A stretch of DNA of 27,998 bases from LBZV01 sp000993855 (GCA_964492425.1 CAZBKB010000012.1:1-27998); one strand, 5' to 3'; counted from the first letter of the stretch, positions 21,260-27,998 are shown. The notes: generated by a model not told the origin, from the letters alone. Numbers and translations are program-made.

Positions 21260-21769
21260 TCAATTTGCTAAGTTTTTTTGAAGATTACTATGTCGATGAT
21301 AAAGCCTATAGCCTGCGGGCAGATACATACCGCCACCTTTATCAAACGGCTTCATCAAACGGTCAAGCTTCCCATATCCACCTGCCAGTTTACATAACAG
21401 CTTAGATGGTGCAAAAGTACTCCATTTAAGCTCGCTATTTGGGTTATCGTCAAAAACCAGAAGCAATTTACTCCTTATTTTCCCATTTGGATCCATCACT
21501 CTTAAACTATGCACGCTCAAGCCATCTGCTCCATCTTTCCTTTTCTTAAGGACGTCCAGTATTATAAAGGCTTTTGCCAAATGGAATTTTTCGCTCCAAT
21601 CCACTTCCCCAATTTCCCCCAAGGCTCTCAGGACATCATCTGTCTCCCTAACTAAAGTCCCAAGTCGATACAAATCAACTGCTCCATAGCTGCTTAGCAC
21701 TATCGTATTCAGCCTTCTCTCCCAAGGGGAATATTTTTCGGGAGGCCTGCGTCTTCTTTCTAATGACAT
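21260..21769 (-). CDS. Hypothetical protein
   Basis: The 169-residue product is not recognised. It starts MSLERRRRPPEKYSPWERRL, has a helical middle (YGAVDLYRLGTLVRETDDVLRALGEIG; WSEKFHLAKAFIILDVLKKRK) and a beta-rich second half (GKIRSKLLLVFDDNPNSELKWSTF). No signal peptide or membrane helix is present. The stop is 18 nt from the convergent nucleotidyltransferase-like gene. It follows the next unknown gene on the same strand by 74 nt, so they may be one operon. Confidence 0.65.
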   Translation of the reverse strand: MSLERRRRPPEKYSPWERRLNTIVLSSYGAVDLYRLGTLVRETDDVLRALGEIGEVDWSEKFHLAKAFIILDVLKKRKDGADGLSVHSLRVMDPNGKIRSKLLLVFDDNPNSELKWSTFAPSKLLCKLAGGYGKLDRLMKPFDKGGGMYLPAGYRLYHRHSNLQKNLAN

Positions 21770-21843
21770 AAAATAGAAATTTTAATATTAAATGCGACAA
21801 AAATCAATTCACGAGGTTTTGGAAAATTTATTTAAGCAAAGTT

Positions 21844-22356
21844 TTATCTTCTCCCCCTTGGTAGAGGATCCGGCAAATTTTCCTTCATGTACTTAAGCAT
21901 ATCTGTATATACCTTAACCTCACCATAATTGTCTTCTGAAAAATCATGTTCTCCCAGAACATTATGAATTATTCCGTCAACACCCGCGCGAAGTACAATA
22001 TAATCCGCAACCACAAATTCCGAAACAGGCCGCGCTTTAACAACTATATTTTTGGCCTCCCCAACATCTGTTGCCTCCTCGGCAATCCAGAAATCATAAG
22101 CGGCTCTTTTGCTTTTTATTCTTAGAGTCTCTGTTTCCCTAAGACCGTCTGAATTATGCTTAGCCTTAACATCTAAAATACCTTCCAGTATTCTATGGAA
22201 TTCCTCACAGGCCCTTTCAAAATTCCGGCGATCGGAATCTTCCAAATCAGAAATTATATCCTTGAATATTGCAGGCTGCCTAAGCCCTCTTTCCCTTTCC
22301 GGCATTATCGAGGAATAATACTCTTCCAAAATTACCGAGTCAAGCCAATCACTCAA
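21844..22356 (-). CDS. Hypothetical protein
   Basis: The 170-residue product is not recognised. The sequence is acidic: a helical first half (ERERGLRQPAIFKDIISDLEDSDRRNFERACEEFHRILEGIL) and a mixed second half (RIKSKRAAYDFWIAEEATDVGEAKNIVVKARPVSEFVVADYIVLRAGVDG). It has no membrane segment. The start is uncertain: TTG at 22356 gives MSDWLDSVILEEYY, whereas the first ATG is 17 codons later (22305). It lies 47 nt downstream of the sigma factor on the same strand and may be co-transcribed with it. Confidence 0.6.
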   Translation of the reverse strand: MSDWLDSVILEEYYSSIMPERERGLRQPAIFKDIISDLEDSDRRNFERACEEFHRILEGILDVKAKHNSDGLRETETLRIKSKRAAYDFWIAEEATDVGEAKNIVVKARPVSEFVVADYIVLRAGVDGIIHNVLGEHDFSEDNYGEVKVYTDMLKYMKENLPDPLPRGRR

Positions 22357-22403
22357 TGTTGCTATTGGAAAAATTTAATTTGCCTAAGGATCTTCCTGTG
22401 GGA

Positions 22404-23519
22404 TCACCGAGCCAACACTCGCAACGACTTAACATTTCTTAATTTTCCTAAAGCTTTAGTCTCAATCTGTCTTACTCGCTCACGCGTAACATTAATTTTC
22501 CTACCAACTTCCTCAAGCGTTCTGGATCTTCCGTCCTCCAAACCAAATCGCAGTTCTAATACCTGTCTTTCTCTAAAGGCTAAAACCAAAAGAGCTTTCC
22601 TTACATCGCCTCCAACCATCATCCTAAACGCCTGCTCTTCCACATTAACATTTGGATCGCGAACCAAATCACCAATCGTAGTATCCGGATCATTATCCTC
22701 AAAATGTATTTCCTGATCCAGAGAGCGCAAGTTTACCATTCCTAATGCCCTGCGCACCTCACACATTTTGTCCCAATCTTTCTGATCTAAAACAGCTTTT
22801 AGCTCATAATCCTTCAACAGATGACCTGATTGATCTGTCAAATCATTATAAATTCCCGCATACTTACGCGCAATTTCTCTAATATGAACCGGCAAACGTA
22901 CTGAAGTAGATTTATCACTTATCGCTCTGGAAATTGATTGTCTTATCCACCATGTTGCATAGGTCGAAAAAACAAATCCCGACCTGAAATTATACATCGC
23001 AGCAGCTCTCTGCAAACCAATATTACCTTCCTGAACCAGGTCATCTAAGGTAAAACCCCTGCCCAAAAATCGCTTCGCTATAGATACAACGAGTCTTAAA
23101 TTTCCTACAATCAACTCATTATAGGCTTTAACTCCTTCAGAAACTAATACCTCCGCCAAGCCAATAAAGTTATTTAGTCTTGATTCTCTATCCTCCATCT
23201 TTCTCCCAAAAGTCCGCGCAATAGCTTTGTCATATGCCTCCACCGTTCTCAAAGTCCTTTTGTGGACTTCCACCATGATATCTTTTACGCCTTTTCGCCC
23301 CTTCAAGCTCACAAACGCAGCGTAAAAATCGGTATCTTTAAATTGATCAGTGATTGCAGACACCCTTACCTGCTGGTCATCTGTCAAGACATCAGTATCC
23401 TCCAAAAGCACCAACCCATGTAAAGTGAGCTGGCCTACAAAAACTTTAGCACCCAGACGTTTATTTTTCCGCCTGTCCTCTTTATCAAAAGGGATGGATC
23501 CAATCTCGGAAAGGTACAT
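22404..23519 (-). CDS. RpoD/SigA-like sigma-70 factor, 5' end apparently frameshifted
   Basis: The sigma-70 core is complete. Region 1.2 is MYLSEIGSIPF, region 2 is NELIVGNLRLVVSIAKRFLGRGFTLDDLVQEGNIGL and FSTYATWWIRQSISRAI, region 3 is VRLPVHIREIARK, and region 4.2 is RTLEEVGRKINVTRERVRQIETKALGKLR. It is clearly of the primary/group 2 class, though region 2 is diverged (RSGFVFSTYATWW), so it could be a paralogue rather than the main sigma. The ATG at 23519 lies inside region 1.2. Upstream in the same frame RRISDELVEDPIG reads as authentic sigma sequence but has no start codon before a stop. The likely original start is ATG 23665 in another frame; see the entry at 23534. Confidence 0.93.
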   Translation of the reverse strand: MYLSEIGSIPFDKEDRRKNKRLGAKVFVGQLTLHGLVLLEDTDVLTDDQQVRVSAITDQFKDTDFYAAFVSLKGRKGVKDIMVEVHKRTLRTVEAYDKAIARTFGRKMEDRESRLNNFIGLAEVLVSEGVKAYNELIVGNLRLVVSIAKRFLGRGFTLDDLVQEGNIGLQRAAAMYNFRSGFVFSTYATWWIRQSISRAISDKSTSVRLPVHIREIARKYAGIYNDLTDQSGHLLKDYELKAVLDQKDWDKMCEVRRALGMVNLRSLDQEIHFEDNDPDTTIGDLVRDPNVNVEEQAFRMMVGGDVRKALLVLAFRERQVLELRFGLEDGRSRTLEEVGRKINVTRERVRQIETKALGKLRNVKSLRVLAR

Positions 23520-23533
23520 TCCAATCGGATCTT

Positions 23534-23665
23534 CTACAAGCTCATCGGATATACGTCTTTTCCATCACGGCCTAGGATTATTTCTCCATAATCGCTGTCA
23601 GTACCCCAACGTCTGCGTACTCGACCACTTGACTGATCTGCTTGGGCAGTACTTCTCTCAATCAT
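23534..23665 (-). pseudogene. 5' part of the sigma gene, separated by a -1 frameshift
   Basis: ATG 23665 opens a frame (MIERSTAQADQSSGRVRRRW ... EIILGRDGK) that stops at 23534. If one A is added to the minus-strand A4 run (T4 at 23558-23561), it joins RRISDELVEDPIGMYLSEIG and gives a 420-residue sigma factor. A TTGACA box at 23702-23697 and TATAAG at 23681-23676 lie just in front of this ATG. This supports 23665 as the true start. Sequencing error, real mutation or -1 slippage on AAAA are all possible. Confidence 0.75.
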
Positions 23666-23675
23666 GACGCAATAG

Positions 23676-23702
23676 CTTATAACTTTTAATCATCAATGTC
23701 AA
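23676..23702 (-). promoter_or_regulatory. Putative sigma gene promoter
   Basis: On the minus strand TTGACA (23702-23697), 15 nt, TATAAG (23681-23676), ten nt before ATG 23665. The spacer is short; TAAGCT with 17 nt is the alternative -10. Confidence 0.45.
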
Positions 23703-23790
23703 AAATAATTCAGTATCTAGTTAACTTAAAAAGTGTACAATAACAAAACTCGAAGTTAAAAAACTCTAACATGATTTTACTTGTAAAAAA

Positions 23791-24435
23791 ATGAAAAACA
23801 ATTTTCACACACAAAGAAAAGAATTAGTTGAAAAATACGTCAAACCATCAGGCATTACAAACAAGGGAGTATTAAATGCCATGCTAAAAACACCTAGGCA
23901 CGAGTTTGTTCCAAAAGCATACGAAAACCAAGCATATATTAACATAGCTTTGCCAATTGGCAGCGAACAGACAATAAGCCAACCATCACTGGTTGCACTA
24001 ATGACTCAATCACTAAGATTAAAAGGTAGAGAAAAAGTTTTAGAAGTTGGCACCGGCTCAGGTTATCAGGCTGCAATACTCTCTTGCCTTGCAAAAAAAA
24101 TTTACACAATAGAAATTATTGAAGATTTACATAAAAAAGCCAAAAATATTTTAAAAAAACTAAACATAAAAAACGTGACCTGTGTTTTGGGAAACGGTTC
24201 AATTGGCCTTAAAAAATACGCTCCGTACGATGCCGTAATAGTAACAGCAGCAGCTAAAAAGATCCCAAAAGAACTCGTAAGCGAACTAAAAATTGGCGGC
24301 AAACTGGTAATTCCTACTGAAGAGCACGGCTCCACAGCCCAAGAGCTGAAGGTCATTACAAAATATAAAAATATAATAGGTACAAAAAAAATTGCACCAG
24401 TTATGTTTGTGCCTCTTGTTACAAAAAAGCGATAA
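23791..24435 (+). CDS. pcm: Protein-L-isoaspartate O-methyltransferase
   Basis: Pcm uses S-adenosylmethionine to methylate isoaspartyl residues in aged proteins and start their repair. The 214-residue product has the family order. The N-terminal helix contains PRHEFVPKAYENQAYINIALPIGSEQTISQPSLVALM, and the SAM-binding motif I is VLEVGTGSGYQAAILS. YDAVIVTAAAKKIPKELVSELKIGGKLVIP follows, and the C-terminal strand is APVMFVPLV. Length and motifs are normal and complete. The gene is unusually Lys- and A-rich compared with its neighbours. The start ATG is preceded by a T/A-rich region without a clear Shine-Dalgarno. Confidence 0.96.
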   Translation: MKNNFHTQRKELVEKYVKPSGITNKGVLNAMLKTPRHEFVPKAYENQAYINIALPIGSEQTISQPSLVALMTQSLRLKGREKVLEVGTGSGYQAAILSCLAKKIYTIEIIEDLHKKAKNILKKLNIKNVTCVLGNGSIGLKKYAPYDAVIVTAAAKKIPKELVSELKIGGKLVIPTEEHGSTAQELKVITKYKNIIGTKKIAPVMFVPLVTKKR

Positions 24436-24450
24436 TAGTTTCAAAACCCA

Positions 24451-24476
24451 TTGATCATTCATGTTGATCATTCATG
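24451..24476. repeat. 13-nt tandem duplication
   Basis: TTGATCATTCATG occurs twice in direct tandem. It includes the stop codon of the permease remnant on the minus strand (24470-24468). Confidence 0.8.
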
Positions 24477-24600
24477 TCTATGTGCAACAATAGGGTCCAG
24501 GCGTGATGCACGAATTGCAGGGACTACCCCAAAAACTATACTGATTATACTTTTAAGCACAATCATGCACCAATTATATCCAGTGAAGGCAAAACAGGCT
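24468..24600 (-). pseudogene. C-terminal remnant of a MacB/FtsX-type ABC permease
   Basis: The minus strand between pcm and dedA encodes a short frame ending MIVLKSIISIVFGVV followed by PAIRASRLDPIVAHRHE and a TGA. The pattern 'fGi.PA.rAs.LdPi.aLr.E' is the conserved last helix and tail of MacB-type export permeases. No start, no ATPase gene and no other permease part are nearby. About 40 codons remain recognisable. The gene seems to have been lost by deletion, with its tail left between pcm and dedA. Confidence 0.75.
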
Positions 24601-24650
24601 AGTTTAGATAATTCTTATGTGATAGAATCTAAAAAATATTGCACTTTTGA

Positions 24651-25280
24651 ATGCTGGAAATAATTAGTCACTATATTATCCAATTTATCCAAACTACCGG
24701 CTATGCCGGTATTTTTGTATTGATGACACTCGAATCCGCACTTATTCCCATCCCCTCGGAAATAACAATGCCTTTCTCAGGTTTTCTAGCATCCACAGGA
24801 ACTCTTTCTATCTGGCCGATTATTATTGTAGGAACATTCGCCAACCTTGTGGGCTCACTTCTTGCTTATTGGGTTGGCTATTTATTAGAAGAAACAATAT
24901 TAATAACCCTCATAAAAAAATACGGAAAATTTATTCTGGTCACAGAACACGATTATGAGCGCGCAAATAAGTGGTTTTCAAAGTACGGCGACAAAATAAT
25001 TTTTATTTCTCGTCTCCTGCCTGGCATAAGAACAGTAATTTCTCTGCCTGCCGGAATGTTTGAAATGGATATCAAAAAATTCATCATCTATACTACAATC
25101 GGTTGTTTTATATGGTCCACTCTTCTAACCTACATTGGTTATTATCTGGGTGAGAATTGGATGTCTCTTGAGGGCGTTTATAAAAAATTTGAAATATTAA
25201 TAGTGATCGTCCTGATAGCAGGAATAATTTTATACTTAGAAAAACATCTTAAAATCTCCAAAATATTCAAAAAAAGATAA
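24651..25280 (+). CDS. DedA/VTT-family membrane protein
   Basis: The 209-residue integral membrane protein has the DedA marks. LESALIPIPSEITMPFSGFLAS holds the E..xP.PsE signature near residue 30. WFSKYGDKIIFISRLLPGIRTVISLPAGMFEM holds the R..PG.R...s.pAG motif near residue 120. A C-terminal membrane helix (ILIVIVLIAGIILYLEKHL) and a basic tail complete a full-length protein. This copy is of the longer type and differs from the shorter one at 6534, so the two are distinct paralogues. It follows the MacB remnant and converges with the anti-sigma gene. Confidence 0.93.
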   Translation: MLEIISHYIIQFIQTTGYAGIFVLMTLESALIPIPSEITMPFSGFLASTGTLSIWPIIIVGTFANLVGSLLAYWVGYLLEETILITLIKKYGKFILVTEHDYERANKWFSKYGDKIIFISRLLPGIRTVISLPAGMFEMDIKKFIIYTTIGCFIWSTLLTYIGYYLGENWMSLEGVYKKFEILIVIVLIAGIILYLEKHLKISKIFKKR

Positions 25281-25299
25281 ATGGGTCATGCGTCCCCAA

Positions 25300-25914
25300 C
25301 TAATCTCGTGGGCCTCTCGTCTCTTCCTGCTCATGTTTGTCACCAGTCTCCTTTTCTCCCTTAACCTCACCCCTCACCTCACTTGTTCTGTCAATTAATT
25401 CACTAATCATTTCTCTCCTCTTCTCACTATCATTCTGCTCATTTAAATGCTTTAACTTATCTTCCTGTTGCACGAGAGTTGCCTTAAATTGTTCCTTTAA
25501 TTCTTCACTGCGAATACGATTTTTCGAATTTGTGATTGTATTTTCATAATGTTTAATAGCCTCATCTAAATTTTCATCCGGCTCGGCAATACTGTCTATC
25601 ACATCCTGTATTCTATTTTCTATAGGTGATTTAACATCTCCACTAATCCTTGAATACACGTTTTGGCTAGCCACCTTAACAGGATAGAGAAAATCTCCAG
25701 GAGCTGCAGCTTGCGATGATGTTACGGCAACAGTAAATATTAAACTTAAAATTAATACTGCCATAACGAATCGCCCGGCAAAAAGCCTTACAAAACTGTA
25801 GCTACGGGGAGTAAGTTTCAGTCGGACATTAACCCAACCGTCATAGATCAAAAAATCAGGAACCGGTGTCTCGAGATATTCTCTTCTCAAATTTTTAAAT
25901 CGTTCATCAGACAT
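25300..25914 (-). CDS. Single-TM putative anti-sigma factor with DUF5667-like domain
   Basis: The 204-residue product is encoded directly after an ECF sigma factor and overlaps it by 8 nt, the usual layout of a sigma/anti-sigma pair. Residues 1-44 would be cytoplasmic and bind sigma; no HxxxCxxC zinc motif is present. A membrane helix spans about 45-65. Outside, APGDFLYPVKVASQNVYSRIS matches the start of DUF5667 ('PGd.lYplK...e'), followed by a helical, Glu/Lys-rich part (KHYENTITNSKNRIRSEELKEQFKATLVQQEDKLKHL). The charged tail ends ETRGPRD. Its role as inhibitor of the upstream sigma is inferred from position and topology. Confidence 0.75.
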   Translation of the reverse strand: MSDERFKNLRREYLETPVPDFLIYDGWVNVRLKLTPRSYSFVRLFAGRFVMAVLILSLIFTVAVTSSQAAAPGDFLYPVKVASQNVYSRISGDVKSPIENRIQDVIDSIAEPDENLDEAIKHYENTITNSKNRIRSEELKEQFKATLVQQEDKLKHLNEQNDSEKRREMISELIDRTSEVRGEVKGEKETGDKHEQEETRGPRD

Positions 25915-26440
25915 ATTTTTCTATCAAATCTTTAAGTTTTTTTAACGTCCTATGTGTTCGAACTCTTAAAGCCCCCTCCCGCATTCCGACTACCTTCGCA
26001 ATTTCTGCACCAGACAACTCTTCAAAATAATGAAGCACAATTATCTGCCGCTCTTTTTCACTAAGTTCAGATATCGCCCGCCTAAGCACCTTATTCTCTT
26101 CTCTCTTGTCAATTTGGCCTTCCAAATCCTCCTCACTTACCAAACCATGATAATTTTCTAAAGATTCAGTTTTCTTTTTTCGACTTATATCAATAATCAA
26201 ATTCCTAGCTATCTTAAACAAAAAAGCCTGCAATGAGCTCCCTTTTTTTAGTGAAAATGCAGGTAATGCCTTCCAAGCCTTAACAAAAGTTTCCTGACAA
26301 ATATCCTGAGCGAGTTCTCTACTTCGCGTATTAAACAGGCAATACCTATAAATTCTTCGGTAATAAACTCCATAAATCTTACCGTATGCATCCCGATCTC
26401 CTTCCTGTGCCAAAATAATAAGTTGGGTCAGATCGTCCAT
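25907..26440 (-). CDS. ECF-type RNA polymerase sigma factor
   Basis: The 177-residue protein has only sigma regions 2 and 4, as in extracytoplasmic-function sigmas. Region 2 covers YGKIYGVYYRRIYRYCLFNTRSRELAQDICQETFVKAWKALPAF and LQAFLFKIARNLIIDISRKKK. Region 4 covers LRRAISELSEKERQIIVLHYFEELSGAEIAKVVGMREGALRVRTHRTLKKLK. I chose ATG 26440; a GTG three codons upstream is possible. A TAGAAT box ends nine nt before the ATG. The stop overlaps the start of the putative anti-sigma gene. The divergent secreted-protein gene at 26530 is a probable target. Confidence 0.95.
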   Translation of the reverse strand: MDDLTQLIILAQEGDRDAYGKIYGVYYRRIYRYCLFNTRSRELAQDICQETFVKAWKALPAFSLKKGSSLQAFLFKIARNLIIDISRKKKTESLENYHGLVSEEDLEGQIDKREENKVLRRAISELSEKERQIIVLHYFEELSGAEIAKVVGMREGALRVRTHRTLKKLKDLIEKYV

Positions 26441-26491
26441 TTTTGGCACATTCTACACTATCTATTAAATTAAACGTAAAAATTGGCAAAA

Positions 26492-26518
26492 TGTAACAAT
26501 TTGAAAAGTTATTCGTTA
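26492..26518 (+). promoter_or_regulatory. Candidate ECF-sigma promoter of the secreted protein gene
   Basis: TGTAAC (26492-26497), exactly 16 nt, CGTTA (26514-26518) has the AAC...CGT layout of many ECF promoters and ends 11 nt before the GTG start. On the other strand the same -35 box read backwards (TGTTAC, 26498-26493), 16 nt and CGTTT (26476-26472) point towards the sigma gene. Both are inference from pattern. Confidence 0.45.
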
Positions 26519-26529
26519 AAACCTTTAGA

Positions 26530-27030
26530 GTGATCAAAAAAATATTGCCAACTCTGGCTATCTTCTTTATTTTGGTTTCTATACCATCTGTTGCATCATC
26601 AAGAACCAACACTCATTCGGACCCAAATACGCACTGCGATAAAGAAGCAGAATGGAAAAATCATGGATCGTACGTTTCTTGTGTTGCACACCTTCATCAA
26701 GGTGGGAACATAACATCGCAAGCTGCCAAATCAGACATCGGGAAAAAACACCATCATGAGGATGAAGATAATGACAAAGGCGAAGATGATGAGGACGATG
26801 AGGGTAATGATTCAGCTTCCCCGTCACCATCGCCAAGCACTTCCCCTTCACCTACAACATCTCCATCTCCAGCTATTTCACCAAGCCCAACAACTGAACC
26901 TTCAGTCACACCAAGCACTTCCCCTTCACCTACAAATGAAGCAATAATTCAAGAAAACATAAACATGATTCAGCAATTAATAGACAAACTCCAGGATATA
27001 ATTGAAAATCTCCAGAATCTGGTTTTCTAA
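26530..27030 (+). CDS. Secreted acidic, His-rich protein with Ser/Pro/Thr-rich linker
   Basis: The 166-residue product starts with GTG and has a signal peptide (MIKKILPTLAIFFILVSIPSVASS). Next comes CDKEAEWKNHGSYVSCVAHL, a short Cys-containing motif that I recall from small secreted proteins of several phyla. Then come KKHHHEDEDNDKGEDDEDDE, a run of His and acidic residues that could bind metal or cations, and a Ser/Pro/Thr-rich linker. A helical heptad-like C-terminus (IQENINMIQQLIDKLQDIIENLQNLVF) could oligomerise. A 25-nt unit of the linker is repeated exactly (26833-26857, 26911-26935). It is divergent from the ECF sigma gene, which probably controls it. The function is unknown. Confidence 0.8.
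   Translation: MIKKILPTLAIFFILVSIPSVASSRTNTHSDPNTHCDKEAEWKNHGSYVSCVAHLHQGGNITSQAAKSDIGKKHHHEDEDNDKGEDDEDDEGNDSASPSPSPSTSPSPTTSPSPAISPSPTTEPSVTPSTSPSPTNEAIIQENINMIQQLIDKLQDIIENLQNLVF
26833..26935. repeat. Two exact 25-nt copies within the Ser/Pro linker
   Basis: Positions 26833-26857 and 26911-26935 are identical and encode PSTSPSPT. They point to slippage or recombination that changes linker length. Confidence 0.75.
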
Positions 27031-27048
27031 ACACATATCTCCATAGAA

Positions 27049-27998
27049 TTACAAATTCTCTCGAAAAAATTCGGTACTTCTACTGACCACAGTCTGCCAG
27101 CTACCATTTGAAAAATTATGGTCATCTTCAGGATATGTAAAGTATTCAACGTGTGCATCAAGTTCCCTAAGGCGCAAAACGAAATCGCTCGACCATTCAA
27201 TCGGAACCTCCTCGTCCTGCGACCCCTGATGAAGAGAAATCGGAGCTTTAATCCTATCCAAATAATTTGTCAGCGAATACTTCTCCGCATCATAATCTTT
27301 TTCAAAATCAGCAATTACCTTCCTTAACATTTTTCCATGATCGTCAAAATCATCTGTATAAAAAAGTATGGAATATGGAAAAGGTTTGGAAACTGGTGCC
27401 CACAAAACAGTCGGGTAACTAAACCCTGTCGCTTCAAGAACTGTTAAAGTAATCTGGCCACCATTACTATGCCCCCAAAAGCCAATCCTTTTAGGATTCA
27501 CTTTGACACCCAGCCCGTTATTTTCAAAAACTGGATTAAAATTTTCGATAGACTCAAGCAATGTTAAAACTGTCGTATAAGTCTGGAACCTCTCCACAAT
27601 AGGCATCTCGCTGGGCATATCGCTCTCCCCGTAACCCAAAAAGTCTGGTGCAATAGTTACAAAACCGGCCTTTGCAAACTCCTGACTAGACCTTCTTGTC
27701 CCGTCTCCGGTTTTATATCCTTCTCTCTCAATATAACCACGGCTCATAATAATAATCGGGTAAGTCCCTTGCGCTTTAGGGTAACTTAACTGGCCACTTA
27801 CTCGCAATTTGGCTTGCCTATCTAACTTATCATCTCTGGCCCTATCGTAGGACGAAGCTTCATGCGAAGAAGGGTCAACCTTAAAGTAAAAGACTCTTGA
27901 GATAAAATCATCCCCATCATCAAGTATCCCGCCTAACTCAATTTCACTACTTGCATATTGTCGTTTGCCTAAGTTTTCGATGGTATATTCTTCAAGTG
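27049..27998 (-). CDS. Alpha/beta hydrolase (prolyl-oligopeptidase/dienelactone-hydrolase-like), 5' end cut by window edge
   Basis: The frame stays open from the stop at 27049 to the right edge, so the N-terminus is missing. The visible part begins LEEYTIENLGKRQYASSEIELGGILDD, the region that precedes the hydrolase domain in a CPR-common secreted or membrane-linked family. The fold starts YPIIIMSRGYIEREGY. The nucleophile elbow is GFWGHSNGGQ (Ser), with Asp in QGSQDEEVP and His in PEDDHNFS completing the triad. FVTIAPDFLGYGESD is the usual helix A region. The TTG at 27807 (MRVSGQLSYP) is not the start, because conserved sequence continues upstream of it. The substrate may be an ester or a small peptide. 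It is oriented towards the secreted protein gene, with 18 nt between the stops. Confidence 0.88.
   Translation of the reverse strand, partial: LEEYTIENLGKRQYASSEIELGGILDDGDDFISRVFYFKVDPSSHEASSYDRARDDKLDRQAKLRVSGQLSYPKAQGTYPIIIMSRGYIEREGYKTGDGTRRSSQEFAKAGFVTIAPDFLGYGESDMPSEMPIVERFQTYTTVLTLLESIENFNPVFENNGLGVKVNPKRIGFWGHSNGGQITLTVLEATGFSYPTVLWAPVSKPFPYSILFYTDDFDDHGKMLRKVIADFEKDYDAEKYSLTNYLDRIKAPISLHQGSQDEEVPIEWSSDFVLRLRELDAHVEYFTYPEDDHNFSNGSWQTVVSRSTEFFRENL

Noticed and set aside
21290..21335. CTGCGGGCAG-like segment read as LPAGYRL, as another copy of the hisS palindrome
   Set aside because: The core differs from CTGCCGGCAG and no flanking symmetry is present; the match is too short.
27049..27807. 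Alpha/beta hydrolase complete with start at 27807
   Set aside because: The frame is open to the window edge and encodes a conserved pre-domain (YTIENLGKRQYASSEIEL), so the gene is partial.
1..27998. CRISPR array, complete insertion sequence, prophage, rRNA or tRNA genes
   Set aside because: No regularly spaced repeats, transposase, integrase, phage structural gene or RNA gene signatures are seen on either strand.

Overview
The window looks like chromosomal DNA of a Candidate Phyla Radiation (Patescibacteria) bacterium, most likely Microgenomates-like. The support is AT-rich DNA, very short intergenic gaps, families I associate with that group (DUF5674, DUF5667, small DedA proteins, prolyl-oligopeptidase-like hydrolases), many probably leaderless genes, and several families of short palindromic repeats that also sit inside house-keeping genes. 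TGA is used as a normal stop (for example vapB1, the DUF5674 gene), so the SR1/Gracilibacteria code is unlikely. Lineage is inference; no rRNA is present.

Region 1 (1-12.5 kb) is mostly core genome. A partial dnaB and an MBL hydrolase run leftward. Rightward come a membrane-anchored beta-domain protein, a histidyl-tRNA synthetase without anticodon-binding domain, an EamA permease, rpmE, prfA, a TrpR/YerC-like regulator and a DedA protein. Leftward come ychF and the rpsF-ssb-rpsR cluster, followed by two envelope proteases (ctpA-type S41 and HtrA).

Region 2 (12.5-20.6 kb) is accessory. It holds two VapBC modules and a broken RelE with its RHH antitoxin, each of the last two modules flanked by direct repeats. 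It also has a DUF5674 gene pair, a GT39-type membrane glycosyltransferase, two overlapping unknown genes, a single-TM unknown, a full-length divergent GlpX-like protein and a decayed second glpX copy.

Region 3 (20.6-28 kb) has a nucleotidyltransferase-like protein, two unknowns, an RpoD-like sigma factor with an apparent 5' frameshift, pcm, a remnant of a MacB/FtsX-type permease and a second DedA protein. An ECF sigma/DUF5667 anti-sigma pair is divergent from a secreted acidic, His-rich protein, and a partial alpha/beta hydrolase runs off the right edge.

The strongest cross-cutting observations are: (i) -10 boxes repeatedly lie 6-12 nt before the start codon, implying leaderless mRNAs; (ii) repeat-derived in-frame insertions in YchF (three) and HisRS (one); (iii) a 140-bp direct repeat around vapBC2 whose two copies differ mainly at third codon positions of a minus-strand frame; (iv) two frameshifts that would each be repaired by one extra A in an A4 run, so sequencing error must be excluded; (v) an ECF-type promoter candidate upstream of the secreted protein. 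I see no tRNA, rRNA, CRISPR array, complete insertion sequence or replication origin.
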